Assembly (NCBI GenBank): GCA_965220775.1
Contig: OZ244845.1
Coordinates: 992,001-1,056,000 of the forward strand
DNA length: 64,000 nt
Direction of reading: 5' to 3'
Source of the DNA: G963664835 sp965220775
Lineage (GTDB): Bacteria; Chloroflexota; UBA6077; FW602-bin22; JBCLEL01
In this document: one piece after another, positions 55,017 to 63,989 of the stretch
Position numbering within the stretch: position 1 is the stretch's first letter
Layout: the number at the start of each line of letters is the position of its first letter
Notes under the pieces: generated by a model
Databases searched by the model: none
What the model saw: the letters and a program-made list of their open reading frames with translations, nothing else
What the model was told of the DNA's origin: nothing
Translations under genes and position numbers: made by a program

Positions 55017-56867
55017 GTGTCAGCTAGTTTCAAGCCGGTTTCCACAAACGGCGAACGCTACGAGGCCATAGTTCCCGACACGCTAGACTTAGCTGAAAGA
55101 GCTGGTCTTGCCATCAATGGCCTGGGCGGGACTCTTGATCCAAAGAGCGATTACGACGTTTACTTCGCGGTGACCTATCGCGCCCAACCCCCGTATATGT
55201 ATCATCTTGCCTTCGATCCAACCAACACGGCAAAGTTCGCCGAGTCATTTCCGTTCATGCGGGTTATGTCAGGATCGAATCAACATGTCGATACCGAAAA
55301 CGCCCTGATGTCATCGCTAGTCAGCCGGCTCTCTTCCGACGACGGCCTGTACTACAACATCTGCAAGCCGGAGCGCCCGTGGCACTCCGCCGGCCACGTC
55401 GGTTACGGCAACGTCCGCGAGGACTATGCGAACGTCGCCGGCGTGGGCCGGATGCTGCGCGCGATGATCGCTTGGAGAGAGCGCGATGGCGACCCCGCCT
55501 GGGACGATCGAATTCGAGCGATGGTTCGAGGCCTGGAAAGGATCGCCGTACATAGCGAAGGCTACGCATATTTCCCAGACGGTGGTTTCGCCGAGGCGTT
55601 CAGCTATCCGAGGTCCGGCTGGCTGCATACTGACGAGCCAAGCGACAAGGCCGAAGGAGAAGAAAACCTAGTAGTAGCCTATCACGGTCATCAGCTCCTC
55701 GGCCTCGCCTGGTGGTATCAGTTGAGCGGGGACGAGCGAGTCTTGGACTTCGCCCGCAAGCTGGCCAGCTTCATAATGTTGCCGCGGTTCTGGGGCGCCG
55801 ACGACGTATATACCTTGCCAATGGCCCAGGAACGGGGACATTACAATTTGCACGTCCACGCTCGGATGATCGGCCTGCGCGGTTTGTTACAGCTCGCAAT
55901 CGCGACCGACGACCAGCGGATGAAGGACTTCGTGCGCAGCTCCTACGAATTCACCCGCACCCAGGGTATCCCAAGAATCGGCTGGTTCACTTGCGCGGAG
56001 TGGGCCGAAGGCTGCACCTTGGGCGACATGATCGCGACGGCGATCAAGCTAAGTGACGCCGGCGTCGGCGACTATTGGGACGATGTCGACTGCATAGCGC
56101 GCAATCTCCTGATTGAGCAGCAGCTAGTCCGCCCCGAACTGTTGGAGAGATTGTCGGAGAGCGGCCCCCCGCGCCATCTGGATCCCCGCCGGCCGGACGG
56201 CAAGATTCCGAGCGCTGCGATGTATCCCGGGCAGTGCGCTAGCGACCGCGTCATAGAGCGGAGTCTCGGTGTATTTGCCGGCGCGTCTACCCCCACCAAC
56301 TTGCGCGATGCTGCTGTCTCCCAGTGCTGCACCGGCAACGCCACCCAGGGGCTCTATTACGCCTGGGAGGGAATTGTCCGCTACCGGGACGGCGCCGCCC
56401 AGGTGAACCTCCTGTTGAACCGGGCTTCACAGTGGCTCGACATAGACAGCTACCTGCCCTACGAAGGAAGAGTTGTGATACGAAACAAGAAAGCGACGAG
56501 AGTGTCCGTGCGAATACCATCGTGGGTCAACCGGCAGGAGATACAGTGTCGCGTCGGCGAACAGGGGCGTCGCCTCAAGTGGATCGGCAACTACATATCG
56601 GTTGATGGTCTGGCGCCAGGTGACGCCGTCACGCTGGTGTTCCCCATTGTGGAGGACACGATCTCGACCACCGCCGCCCTGGATCCCACCTGGCGCAAGG
56701 TTCAAACCTACAAATGTAGTTTCAAAGGCAATACTCTGATCGACATTTATCCTCGCGACGAGTCGAGGGTTAGCTATCCGATCTTCCAGAGGGACCACTA
56801 CCGGCACCGCACGACGCCGATGAAGACGGCGACTCGCTACGTCTATCCCGGCGTGTTGGAGTGGTAG
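55017..56867 (+). CDS. GH127-like beta-L-arabinofuranosidase family protein
   Basis: A 616-residue protein of the DUF1680/GH127 type: an (alpha/alpha)6 barrel (about 60-455) and C-terminal beta domains. In characterised GH127 enzymes zinc is held by a Glu-x-Cys pair and a Cys-Cys pair, one of which is the nucleophile; here Glu331-Gly-Cys333 (WAEGC) and Cys437-Cys438 (QCCTGNATQGLYYAWEG) match that pattern. The GTG start is preceded by GGGGGAGG. No signal peptide is seen. It is probably an intracellular glycosidase that works on sugars imported by the nearby cassette; the exact sugar is not known. Confidence 0.78.
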   Translation: MSASFKPVSTNGERYEAIVPDTLDLAERAGLAINGLGGTLDPKSDYDVYFAVTYRAQPPYMYHLAFDPTNTAKFAESFPFMRVMSGSNQHVDTENALMSSLVSRLSSDDGLYYNICKPERPWHSAGHVGYGNVREDYANVAGVGRMLRAMIAWRERDGDPAWDDRIRAMVRGLERIAVHSEGYAYFPDGGFAEAFSYPRSGWLHTDEPSDKAEGEENLVVAYHGHQLLGLAWWYQLSGDERVLDFARKLASFIMLPRFWGADDVYTLPMAQERGHYNLHVHARMIGLRGLLQLAIATDDQRMKDFVRSSYEFTRTQGIPRIGWFTCAEWAEGCTLGDMIATAIKLSDAGVGDYWDDVDCIARNLLIEQQLVRPELLERLSESGPPRHLDPRRPDGKIPSAAMYPGQCASDRVIERSLGVFAGASTPTNLRDAAVSQCCTGNATQGLYYAWEGIVRYRDGAAQVNLLLNRASQWLDIDSYLPYEGRVVIRNKKATRVSVRIPSWVNRQEIQCRVGEQGRRLKWIGNYISVDGLAPGDAVTLVFPIVEDTISTTAALDPTWRKVQTYKCSFKGNTLIDIYPRDESRVSYPIFQRDHYRHRTTPMKTATRYVYPGVLEW

Positions 56868-56963
56868 AGCGGGGCATAGACGGCGATGAGCATGCGCGTT
56901 GAGACGCACAGGATCCCTCGTCAGCGCCCGCAGTAGGTAGGCAGTGCCCATCGAAGGAGCAAG

Positions 56964-57043
56964 GTTCTTCAATGGAGATCTGATTGTATTGGAATCCCAT
57001 GGCAACACCTCAGTAAAGTGTTGCACTTCGTTTGTGGACTTGG
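56964..57043 (-). mobile_element. IS30 end remnant
   Basis: About 80 bases match the right end of the IS30 element at 53340-54371 almost exactly, including the first dozen transposase codons (MGFQYNQISIEE, minus strand from 57000) and the GTGTTGCACTTC terminal block (57018-57029). It ends next to GGCATCCAGAGAGG, a variant of the same hairpin repeat that flanks the intact copy. The rest of the element is gone. Confidence 0.88.
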
Positions 57044-57516
57044 GGCATCCAGAGAGGTTGAGGGACATCCCTGCCATACAACAAAGAGCAACAAAGACCA
57101 ACCTCTCTGCTTAAGGGGTGGGTCAATTTCATTCCGGCGTTAATGGGTCATTTTTACATCGGCGATGACACTGTAGGGGCTTCCCTTGTGGGAGCCCAGA
57201 ACGACTGACGCCCGGGCAGGGAAGACCACGAACGTTCCCCCTAGCCGGCCCTCGAGTCCGGCGTAGGAACGTTACCCAGGCTTCTGCCGGAGCCGGAATC
57301 CAAACCTCTCACTCATCGCCATGACCGCCACCAAATCTGCTATACTTTAGACAGAACAAAGGTTCTTCTCCGAGCTGCCCAAGCGAGTGCACTCCCAACC
57401 GTTGCCATTGAAGGCGAAGCGTGGGAGACTCGACACCACTCCGGCTTGGCCGAGACCCAGCCGGCTTGCTACGGCCGGCCCAAGTCGAAAGCCGCAAACT
57501 CGCTTCCGGCAAACAC

Positions 57517-57670
57517 GAATTTGCAAAACAAACGGTACCGCACGCGCGAAGGCCGAACCGCGGCTAGCGAAAAAGCTGAATTTGCGAAACAAATTGCCCG
57601 CCCAAGCGGGGCCGGACAGGTCGTCGACGAAAAACCGCTTTTTGCAAAACAAGTGCCCCGCACGCACGAG
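57517..57670. repeat. Three imperfect direct repeats of about 60 bases
   Basis: TTTGCAAAAC (57520), TTTGCGAAAC (57581) and TTTGCAAAAC (57641) each start a unit that continues with AA, a GCCCGC- or CCGCAC-like block and an Ala/Arg-type GC-rich half. Steps are 61 and 60 bases, so the units shift reading frame relative to each other and are unlikely to be kept for coding. They lie just after the stop of livF. Confidence 0.65.
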
Positions 57671-57706
57671 GTAGCACGGGTTCTGGAAAGATGAGTGGTG
57701 GAGTCT

Positions 57707-58447
57707 CTATCCCGCCTCTGCTTCTTGCCGGGTATCGACTCTGCCCAGAAATACGTCCTTCAGTATGTCGGTCTCCTGTATCGACTGGGGAGAGCCGTCG
57801 TGTACTACCCGACCCTTGTCCAAGACATACGCCCGATCCACGATATCCAGTACGCCCTTGATGTTGTGCTCGACGACGAAGATGGTCGTCTTGAACCTCT
57901 CATTGATCTCGGAGACCTTCTCAAACACCTCTTTAACCACTTTTGGCGCCAGGCCCAGCGTCGGCTCATCGAGCAGTAGCACCTCCGGGCCGGCCATGAG
58001 TCCTCGTCCTAGGGCCAACATCTGTTGCTGTCCCCCGGACATCTGGCTGGCCAAGTCCCGACGCTTCTCATAGAGTATCGGGAAGAGCTCCATTACCGAG
58101 TCCATTCGACGCTTCTTTTCGGCCCCGTCGTTCAGGTACAAACAACCCATCTCCAAGTTCTCTTCGATAGTCAGGTGGGTGAACACCCGTCTACCCTGAG
58201 GTACGAAGGAGATGCCCTTCTTAACTATCTCGTGAGTGGCCGCTACCAGCGGTTCTTGGCGCCAGTAGACTTCCCCCGCAACTACCGGTGCCAGCCCCAT
58301 GATCGCTTTGAGGACGGTTGACTTGCCGGCTCCATTGGGGCCCATGACCGCCACGACCTCACCCTTTTGGATTCCCAGGGACACTCCGTCCAGGGCATTT
58401 ACAGCACCGTAACGCACCGATATATCGACCAACTCTAGAAGTATCAT
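57707..58447 (-). CDS. livF: Branched-chain amino acid ABC transporter ATPase LivF
   Basis: A 246-residue ABC ATPase. Walker A is GPNGAGKST, the signature is QMSGGQQQMLALGRGLM, Walker B is VLLLDEPTLGL and the switch His is in VVEHNIKG; FVPQGRRVFTHLTIEENL is typical of LivF. Open frame continues 29 codons upstream to 58534, but the ATG at 58447 starts the usual N-terminus (MILLELVDISVRYGA) and has AAGGGGA upstream. It is the last gene of the operon. Confidence 0.94.
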   Translation of the reverse strand: MILLELVDISVRYGAVNALDGVSLGIQKGEVVAVMGPNGAGKSTVLKAIMGLAPVVAGEVYWRQEPLVAATHEIVKKGISFVPQGRRVFTHLTIEENLEMGCLYLNDGAEKKRRMDSVMELFPILYEKRRDLASQMSGGQQQMLALGRGLMAGPEVLLLDEPTLGLAPKVVKEVFEKVSEINERFKTTIFVVEHNIKGVLDIVDRAYVLDKGRVVHDGSPQSIQETDILKDVFLGRVDTRQEAEAG

Positions 58448-58582
58448 TCTGTCGGTAGATTCCCCTTTCCCGTCAGAAACGCCGGGGCCTGTATTGGCGA
58501 TCTGATCTAAGACCGTTTCCTCTCGCGCATCCATCCGTGCACTTCGGAATGATCGCCGAGAGCCTACAGATCCGACTTAGGC

Positions 58583-59344
58583 TTAGGTGCCGAGATAGGC
58601 TTCTATCACCTCTTCGCGACTCAGAACCTCCTCCACCTCTCCCTCCGTGAGGAGCTTACCGCTGTCTAGTACGATGATGTGATCGGTCAACTCTCGGACT
58701 ATGTCCATGTTATGAGAGACAAATATCAGCGTATGGCCCCGATCCCGTACGCCTTTCATTATGTCCTTGACCCTCTCCAACATCTGGGGGAAGAGACCGG
58801 CAAAGGGCTCATCGAACAGGTAGGTGTGGACGTCCAACGCCATCGCGCGGCCGATCTCCAACAGCTTCCGCTGCCCATAGGACAAGTTCATCGCCAGAGA
58901 GTCTCGCTTCTCCCACATCCCTACATCCTTCAGGATCCGGGTAGCCTTGTCTTTCTGGCTGGGCTTCGTCCGTTCAATCAAGGCCGGAAAAAGGCGGCGG
59001 TCGGTCAAGACCACCATGATGTTGTCCCACACGCTGATCTGATCGAACAGTCTCACCTGTTGAAAGGTCCGGGTGATGCCATGGGCAACGATCTCGTGGG
59101 GCTTCACTAACTTGAGGCCGACGCCATCGATGATTACCATCCCTCCATCCAGGGGCAACGTCCCGCTCAGCAGGTTCACGAGCGTAGATTTCCCCGATCC
59201 ATTGGGACCGACGATGCTGGTCATCCCCTTTCTGGGAATGGAAATTGTGAGTTGGTCCACCGCCCTTACGGCACCGAAGTGTTTCGAGATGTCTACCGTT
59301 TCTAGGGCGAAGGGGCCGCGAGATTCGACATTGGCGGCGCTCAC
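58583..59344 (-). CDS. livG: Branched-chain amino acid ABC transporter ATPase LivG
   Basis: A 253-residue ABC ATPase. Walker A is GPNGSGKST, GITRTFQQVRLFDQISVWDN is characteristic of LivG, the signature region reads LSYGQRKLLEIGRAM, Walker B is YLFDEPFAGL, and the switch His lies in FVSHNMD. In the signature, Tyr replaces the more usual Gly, a known variant in this subfamily. The start overlaps the stop of livM by four bases, so translation is coupled. Confidence 0.94.
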   Translation of the reverse strand: MSAANVESRGPFALETVDISKHFGAVRAVDQLTISIPRKGMTSIVGPNGSGKSTLVNLLSGTLPLDGGMVIIDGVGLKLVKPHEIVAHGITRTFQQVRLFDQISVWDNIMVVLTDRRLFPALIERTKPSQKDKATRILKDVGMWEKRDSLAMNLSYGQRKLLEIGRAMALDVHTYLFDEPFAGLFPQMLERVKDIMKGVRDRGHTLIFVSHNMDIVRELTDHIIVLDSGKLLTEGEVEEVLSREEVIEAYLGT

Positions 59345-60390
59345 AGCTTGTATCTCCCGACCAACCCCTGGGGCCGGAATAGCATCAGCAGCACTAGCAA
59401 GATACCCAGCACGATTTGTCGAATCTGGCCGATGTACTCGGTGGGAAGGAATGGCAGAAAGCGCATCCCTTCTTCAAGCAGTACGAAGACAATAGCGCCA
59501 AGGAGGGAACCCCAGATAGTGGCAAGTCCCCCAAGAATCACTATAGAAATTAAGAGCACCGATTCCAGCAGGATGAAGGAGTTGGGGTCGATGAAGCTGG
59601 TCCAACTCGCGAATAGGCCGCCGGCGAGACCCGCCATCATAGCCGATATAACCCATATGGCGAATTTGTAGTGGGTCACCCGGTATCCAAAGACCTCGGC
59701 GGCTTGCTCATCCTCTCGGATGGCGGTAAGCACCCGCCCGAATGACGAGGTCACTAAGAACCAGGATACCCATATGACGAGCGCTAGGAATGCTAGGGCC
59801 AGCGCAAGAAATTCCAACTCACCATCTAGCACCCACCCTCCTATCTCAGGCCTTGCGATTTCGTGGATGCCAAATGCGCCCCGGGTAAGGCTGCGCCAAT
59901 TCAAGAAGACGTTGAAGGCTATGATGGCGAAGCCAAAGGAGACTAAGACGAAGATGTCGTCCCTGAACCGATTGAATACTACCCCCACCGCGATGGCTAC
60001 CAAGCCGGCGAGGGCTATGCTGACTGGTAACGCCGCGAAAAAGGGCCAAGCGAAGGTGGGGATGGCTTCAGTGCGCAGTTGTTCGTACGATGCGTCTGAC
60101 GTGAGAATGGCCATCGCGTACGCGCCAATGCCAAAAAAGCCGATATGTCCAACCGACAACAGGCCGGCAAATCCAACCACTAAGTTTAGACTGACCGCCA
60201 AGATCGCCCAGATAGCGAAGACAGTACAGACGGTTATAGCGAACCCGATGCCCTGCCACAGCATGAATGCCAACGCCCAAGCGATGATGAACAGATTCGC
60301 CCATAGCTCCACGCTTCCCTTGGCGAACCGCGGAAACCCGCTGGAATTGCGCGTCAGTCTTGCTAGACTTCTGGTTATCCTTGAACTCAT
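59341..60390 (-). CDS. livM: Branched-chain amino acid ABC transporter permease LivM
   Basis: A 349-residue permease with about nine or ten hydrophobic segments. NLVVGFAGLLSVGHIGFFGIGAYAMAIL is the family hallmark, and AIREDEQAAEVFGYRVTHYKFAIWVISAMMAGLAGGLFA is the ATPase-contact region. It ends in LFRPQGLVGRYKL, the normal LivM close. It starts ten bases after livH and overlaps livG. Confidence 0.94.
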   Translation of the reverse strand: MSSRITRSLARLTRNSSGFPRFAKGSVELWANLFIIAWALAFMLWQGIGFAITVCTVFAIWAILAVSLNLVVGFAGLLSVGHIGFFGIGAYAMAILTSDASYEQLRTEAIPTFAWPFFAALPVSIALAGLVAIAVGVVFNRFRDDIFVLVSFGFAIIAFNVFLNWRSLTRGAFGIHEIARPEIGGWVLDGELEFLALALAFLALVIWVSWFLVTSSFGRVLTAIREDEQAAEVFGYRVTHYKFAIWVISAMMAGLAGGLFASWTSFIDPNSFILLESVLLISIVILGGLATIWGSLLGAIVFVLLEEGMRFLPFLPTEYIGQIRQIVLGILLVLLMLFRPQGLVGRYKL

Positions 60391-60400
60391 CAGTCCTACT

Positions 60401-61774
60401 CTACTTCCTCGGCAACAGGCCCTTGGGCCAGAATGATAGGAATAGGATCAGAACGACGAAAGATATCACGTCCTTCCATTCGCCGGCCAGATCCCAGATT
60501 CCGAACTGTTCAATCATTCCCAAGGTAAATCCGCCGACGACCGCGCCATAGAGGTTTCCTATGCCTCCAACCACGGAGGCTATCCAGCCTTTTAAGAGGA
60601 GTAGGAGACCCATTCTGGGTTGTATGGCGGTATCGTGTCCGCTCAACACCCCGGCCAAGGCGGCAAAGAACGCACCTATGAAGAATACTATGGCGATGAC
60701 TGCGGTGGTGTTTATTCCTACCACCCTCGACACCTCTTCGTCGTCACCGATGGCCCGGACTGCCTTCCCGAAGGAGGTCTTCTTGAGAAGCAGAAGCAGG
60801 CCTACGAACCCCACGAAGGCTACGCCAATGGTGAAGACGTTAAATCCCTTGATATTGGCTCCACCAATGGTCCAAGGATTGTTGCCGAAGGCCTCCGGCA
60901 GAGGGCGTGGGGCGCTCTGAAAAACGATGGATGTGAAGGCGGTTAAAGCAAGCAAGATGCCGAGCGACGCGACCAGCATGATTAGGGGAGATCTGGCTTG
61001 TTGGCGCATGTACATGTATAGGCCCCTGTAGAGTGCCAGCCCAACAGCGCCCGCCAGCAGGCACGAAACTCCCCAACTCAAATAAAGGCGAGACCCTGGG
61101 GCGTTGGCCACAAGAAGACCGCAGTATGCTCCCAAGGCCACTGCCGCGACCGTCGCAAGGGCGAAGAACGGCACAATCCCAGCCCTTTCAAATATGCGCC
61201 GATAGCCGCGATAAAGCACCCAAACCGCAGCTACCGCCACCATTGCGCCGATGGCCGGACTGAGCATGACGTTGAGTTCTTCCGGAAATGCTAGGACAAG
61301 TCCAGTGTAGATACCGGCGCCTGCGGACAACAGGCCGCCAATGAGGAACAGCGTGGTTGAATTGAAGCGCGGCAGGAGTCGTGTGTACAGGCCCACATGC
61401 AGCGCCCAGGCGACTACTCCAGCGACCACGGCTGCAAACAAGATATTGACGAAAGGATCGTTGACTTCAAAGCGCCCACCGACGACATCTCGAGACCTCA
61501 GGTAGAAGACGCCGTACGCGCCTAGAGCTGCGGCCGCCCCGTAGTACAGATCAAAGAACCAAACCGTGCTGTAGACGAGAGTGAACCCCATCGCAAGCAG
61601 GGCATACACGGCGCCCACGGACAGTCCGTTGAAGGCAAACTGCAGGGCTTGGCCGGGAGACTGACTGATTTTCCACCCGATATACGCGACAACGGCCGCC
61701 GCCAGAACGGTAGCCAAGAGCCTGCCTTGGCTGTCACCGTGCCTCAGTAGATGGATCCTCGAAGCGGAACTCAT
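60401..61774 (-). CDS. livH: Branched-chain amino acid ABC transporter permease LivH, enlarged
   Basis: A permease of about 457 residues, far longer than the usual 290-310. It begins like LivH (FAFNGLSVGAVYALLAMGFTLVYSTVWFFDL) and ends like LivH (SVVGGIGNLYGAVVGGFTLGMIEQFG, SFWPKGLLPRK), with the contact loop AIGDDEEVSRVVGINTTAVIAI. Between the first part and the GLYMYMRQQARSPL segment lie about 150 additional residues with several extra membrane helices. The ATG at 61774 is chosen; open frame runs to 61828. It lies between livK and livM. Confidence 0.9.
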   Translation of the reverse strand: MSSASRIHLLRHGDSQGRLLATVLAAAVVAYIGWKISQSPGQALQFAFNGLSVGAVYALLAMGFTLVYSTVWFFDLYYGAAAALGAYGVFYLRSRDVVGGRFEVNDPFVNILFAAVVAGVVAWALHVGLYTRLLPRFNSTTLFLIGGLLSAGAGIYTGLVLAFPEELNVMLSPAIGAMVAVAAVWVLYRGYRRIFERAGIVPFFALATVAAVALGAYCGLLVANAPGSRLYLSWGVSCLLAGAVGLALYRGLYMYMRQQARSPLIMLVASLGILLALTAFTSIVFQSAPRPLPEAFGNNPWTIGGANIKGFNVFTIGVAFVGFVGLLLLLKKTSFGKAVRAIGDDEEVSRVVGINTTAVIAIVFFIGAFFAALAGVLSGHDTAIQPRMGLLLLLKGWIASVVGGIGNLYGAVVGGFTLGMIEQFGIWDLAGEWKDVISFVVLILFLSFWPKGLLPRK

Positions 61775-61909
61775 TTGGTCGGGCGTCGTAGGCGTATGCG
61801 GCCCCCGGATCGGTCGTCCGGCGGACAACCGAAAGTTTGCGGGAGACTCTCTGCCCGTGTTGACAATGCTATTCGCTTACTCCGCCGGCTTGCGGTTATG
61901 CGGCAATAC

Positions 61910-63094
61910 CTATTCGGTCGGAGCACCACCCAAGACCTTGTAACCCTGGTTATCCTCGGTCCTATCGGCTGCCGGCAGAATCTCTACGACCACGTTGGAC
62001 AGACCGACGACCTCGCCGTCTTCGTCGAAGCTGTAGTTGTCCCCGATAGCGCCGCTCCAAGTGACCTCGTACAAACAGTCTCTGAATCCGTCTGCATCTT
62101 GATCGTCGTTAGTCTTCTTCAAACACTCGGCGGCGATGTATACGTCGTCGTAGGCCGAACCTAGGTACCAGGGCAGCGTGACATATTCGTAACGCTCCTT
62201 GAAGTTAGCCAGAACTTCCTGAGCTCTGGAATTAGCCGGGTCGAGGTCCGCCAAGATCGCTTTCACGCCGGTAGCGGCATCGCCGGCGATTTCGAGGGCT
62301 GTAGTACCCACTGGCACTATGTCCGAGTATATGGGACCCTCGTACCCCAGTTCGCGGGCTTGCTTGAGGATAGTGCCGCCCGCGAATTCGGACTGGGAGG
62401 CGACGTGGAGCGCGTCCGGCTCCTCGTTGAACAGCTTCGTCAATTGGGTCCTGAAGTCGGTGGCGTCGGAGCCGTACCGCTCAGCGGCCACAACTTGCCC
62501 GCCCCGCTTCTCGAACTGTGCGACCGTAGCCCGCCTAACTCCCTCCGCGTAGTCAGTCGTCTCGGTGATCGTAGCCAGTTTGCGGATACCATCAGCCCAC
62601 AGCACGTTGCCACCGTCGATGCCAACCTGGGCATCACTCATTGCCGTCCGGAAGATGTAGTCCCCGGCGTTAGCGATATCCGGGTTGGTTGCTAACCCGG
62701 AGAAGAGGACTACACCCTCCTCCTCGGCCAGTGGCGCGGCACCCAGCATTGCGCCACTACAGGAGGTTCCGAGGATGATTTTCACGCCGTCCACGTCGGT
62801 CAGTTTGTTGTAGGCGGTGATCGAGTCCTGCGCATTGCACTTCGAATCTTCGACGATGAGCTCCAGCATTCGCCCATTGATACCGCCGGCGGCGTTGATC
62901 TCATCCACAGCCATCTGCTTGGCTTGAACGGCCACGGTCCCATAAGTTTCGCCGGGGCCGGTGACCGATTCCATAACCCCGATCTTAAAGGGTGCCTGTT
63001 CTCCCACTCCAATAGCGTCACAGGCCGTCGTCGCCAGCAGTAAAACAGCCACCAATCCAAAAGATACTATCCGTTTCTTCGACAAAACTCGCAT
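61910..63094 (-). CDS. livK: Branched-chain amino acid ABC binding lipoprotein LivK
   Basis: A 394-residue periplasmic-binding-fold protein of the Leu/Ile/Val or amide type. The signal peptide ends in the lipobox LATTAC, so Cys25 is likely lipidated. IGVMESVTGPGETYG opens the binding domain, GGINGRMLELIVEDSKCN and LTKLFNEEPDALHVASQSE follow, and ILGTSCSGAMLGAAPLAEEEGVVLFSG is typical. Its ligand may be an amino acid or an amide. The ATG at 63094 is preceded by GAGGAGG; open frame starts earlier at 63142. It is the first gene of the operon. Confidence 0.93.
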   Translation of the reverse strand: MRVLSKKRIVSFGLVAVLLLATTACDAIGVGEQAPFKIGVMESVTGPGETYGTVAVQAKQMAVDEINAAGGINGRMLELIVEDSKCNAQDSITAYNKLTDVDGVKIILGTSCSGAMLGAAPLAEEEGVVLFSGLATNPDIANAGDYIFRTAMSDAQVGIDGGNVLWADGIRKLATITETTDYAEGVRRATVAQFEKRGGQVVAAERYGSDATDFRTQLTKLFNEEPDALHVASQSEFAGGTILKQARELGYEGPIYSDIVPVGTTALEIAGDAATGVKAILADLDPANSRAQEVLANFKERYEYVTLPWYLGSAYDDVYIAAECLKKTNDDQDADGFRDCLYEVTWSGAIGDNYSFDEDGEVVGLSNVVVEILPAADRTEDNQGYKVLGGAPTE

Positions 63095-63143
63095 AACATC
63101 CTCCTCTTCGACGGATTCCCTGTGACCTGTACCCGGCCTCAAT

Positions 63144-63172
63144 ATTATCCTTATGTTCGGTCCGTTAGTAAA
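63144..63172 (-). promoter_or_regulatory. Promoter of the liv operon
   Basis: On the minus strand TTTACT (63167-63172) and GATAAT (63144-63149) stand 17 bases apart, about 50 bases before the livK start. They match the sigma-70 consensus at four and five of six bases. No operator-like symmetry was noticed. Confidence 0.55.
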
Positions 63173-63299
63173 GGGTCGAACGAAGGAAACCTATAATCCC
63201 GGTATTGCTGGGCTGCGGGGTGAGTGGGGCGCGGCGCTCGACCTTGAGCGTAGTGGATCCGCTGAATGCTCCTTAAATCCGCCCGCGCAGCGGCGGTGC

Positions 63300-63989
63300 C
63301 TACATACAGCCGGGAAGACCGCGAAAGACGAATCCCCGAGCGGTCAACTCGGCGAGCACCATTTCCAACGCCGCAATTGTCTGCTGTCGATCACCGCCTC
63401 CGTCGTGCATGAGGAGAATCGCGCCGGGCCGCGCGTGCGACAATATGTGCTGAGCAATCTGATCTGCTCCTGGTCGGCGCCAATCCTGTGGGTCGACATC
63501 CCACATGACGATCTTCTTTCCCATCTCCGCCGCAATAGAGGACGTACGCTCATCGCGAGCGCCGTACGGAGGACGAAGGCAGCGAATGGGATCGACTCGA
63601 TCACCGGCGGCCGCGTGGATCGCCTCGTCGGTACTCACCACTTCGGATATGAACTCGTCCCGGGAAACCTTGGTGAGCCAGACGTGACTGGCCGTGTGGT
63701 TTTCAATCTCGTTGCCCTGTTGAACGGCGGCGGCCACCACCTCGGGAAAGAGCATCACCTGACCACCAAGTACAAAGAACGTGGCGGTAGCATCGTAGCG
63801 CGAAAGTAATTCAAGGACCGAAAGCGTAAAGCTCGGATGAGGACCGTCGTCGAAAGTGAGGTAGGCGACCGGTTGTCCGGCCTCCGTGTGGGCCGGCCGT
63901 GGCTCAGCGACGGTTACCGGTGCCATGGCCGCTACCGGCGGCTCAGCGCTTGCCTCCTCGAGCGCGCTCCAGGTTTCAAGGTCAATCAC
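63300..63989 (-). CDS. Polysaccharide deacetylase (NodB domain), 5' end possibly outside window
   Basis: A carbohydrate esterase family 4 domain that removes acetyl groups from chitin-, peptidoglycan- or other GlcNAc-type polymers. The motifs are complete: TFDDGP (Asp47 catalytic, Asp48 metal), HTASH (His98, His102), RPPYGA, WDVDPQDW and LLMHDGGGDR. The GTG at 63989 is the first start seen, but the frame stays open to the window edge, and a signal peptide or membrane anchor may precede it. It is about 200 bases upstream of the liv operon promoter, on the same strand. Confidence 0.9.
   Translation of the reverse strand: MIDLETWSALEEASAEPPVAAMAPVTVAEPRPAHTEAGQPVAYLTFDDGPHPSFTLSVLELLSRYDATATFFVLGGQVMLFPEVVAAAVQQGNEIENHTASHVWLTKVSRDEFISEVVSTDEAIHAAAGDRVDPIRCLRPPYGARDERTSSIAAEMGKKIVMWDVDPQDWRRPGADQIAQHILSHARPGAILLMHDGGGDRQQTIAALEMVLAELTARGFVFRGLPGCM

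Larger units (their letters stand above)
56868..57706. other. Gene-free stretch before the liv operon end
   Basis: Besides the IS30 remnant and the 60-base repeats listed separately, this region holds fragments such as GTAGGGGCTTCCCTTGTGGGAGCCCAGAACGACT (57172-57206), whose parts also occur near 54865-54898. No convincing gene is visible on either strand; the open frames across 57340-57700 follow the repeats. Confidence 0.55.

Noticed and set aside
57347..57694. Overlapping open frames on both strands after the IS30 remnant
   Set aside because: They follow the 60-base repeats, whose 61-base step breaks the frame, and show no domain.
63153..63809. Plus-strand frame of 218 codons opposite the deacetylase
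   Set aside because: The minus strand carries all NodB motifs in order; the plus-strand frame is its shadow.
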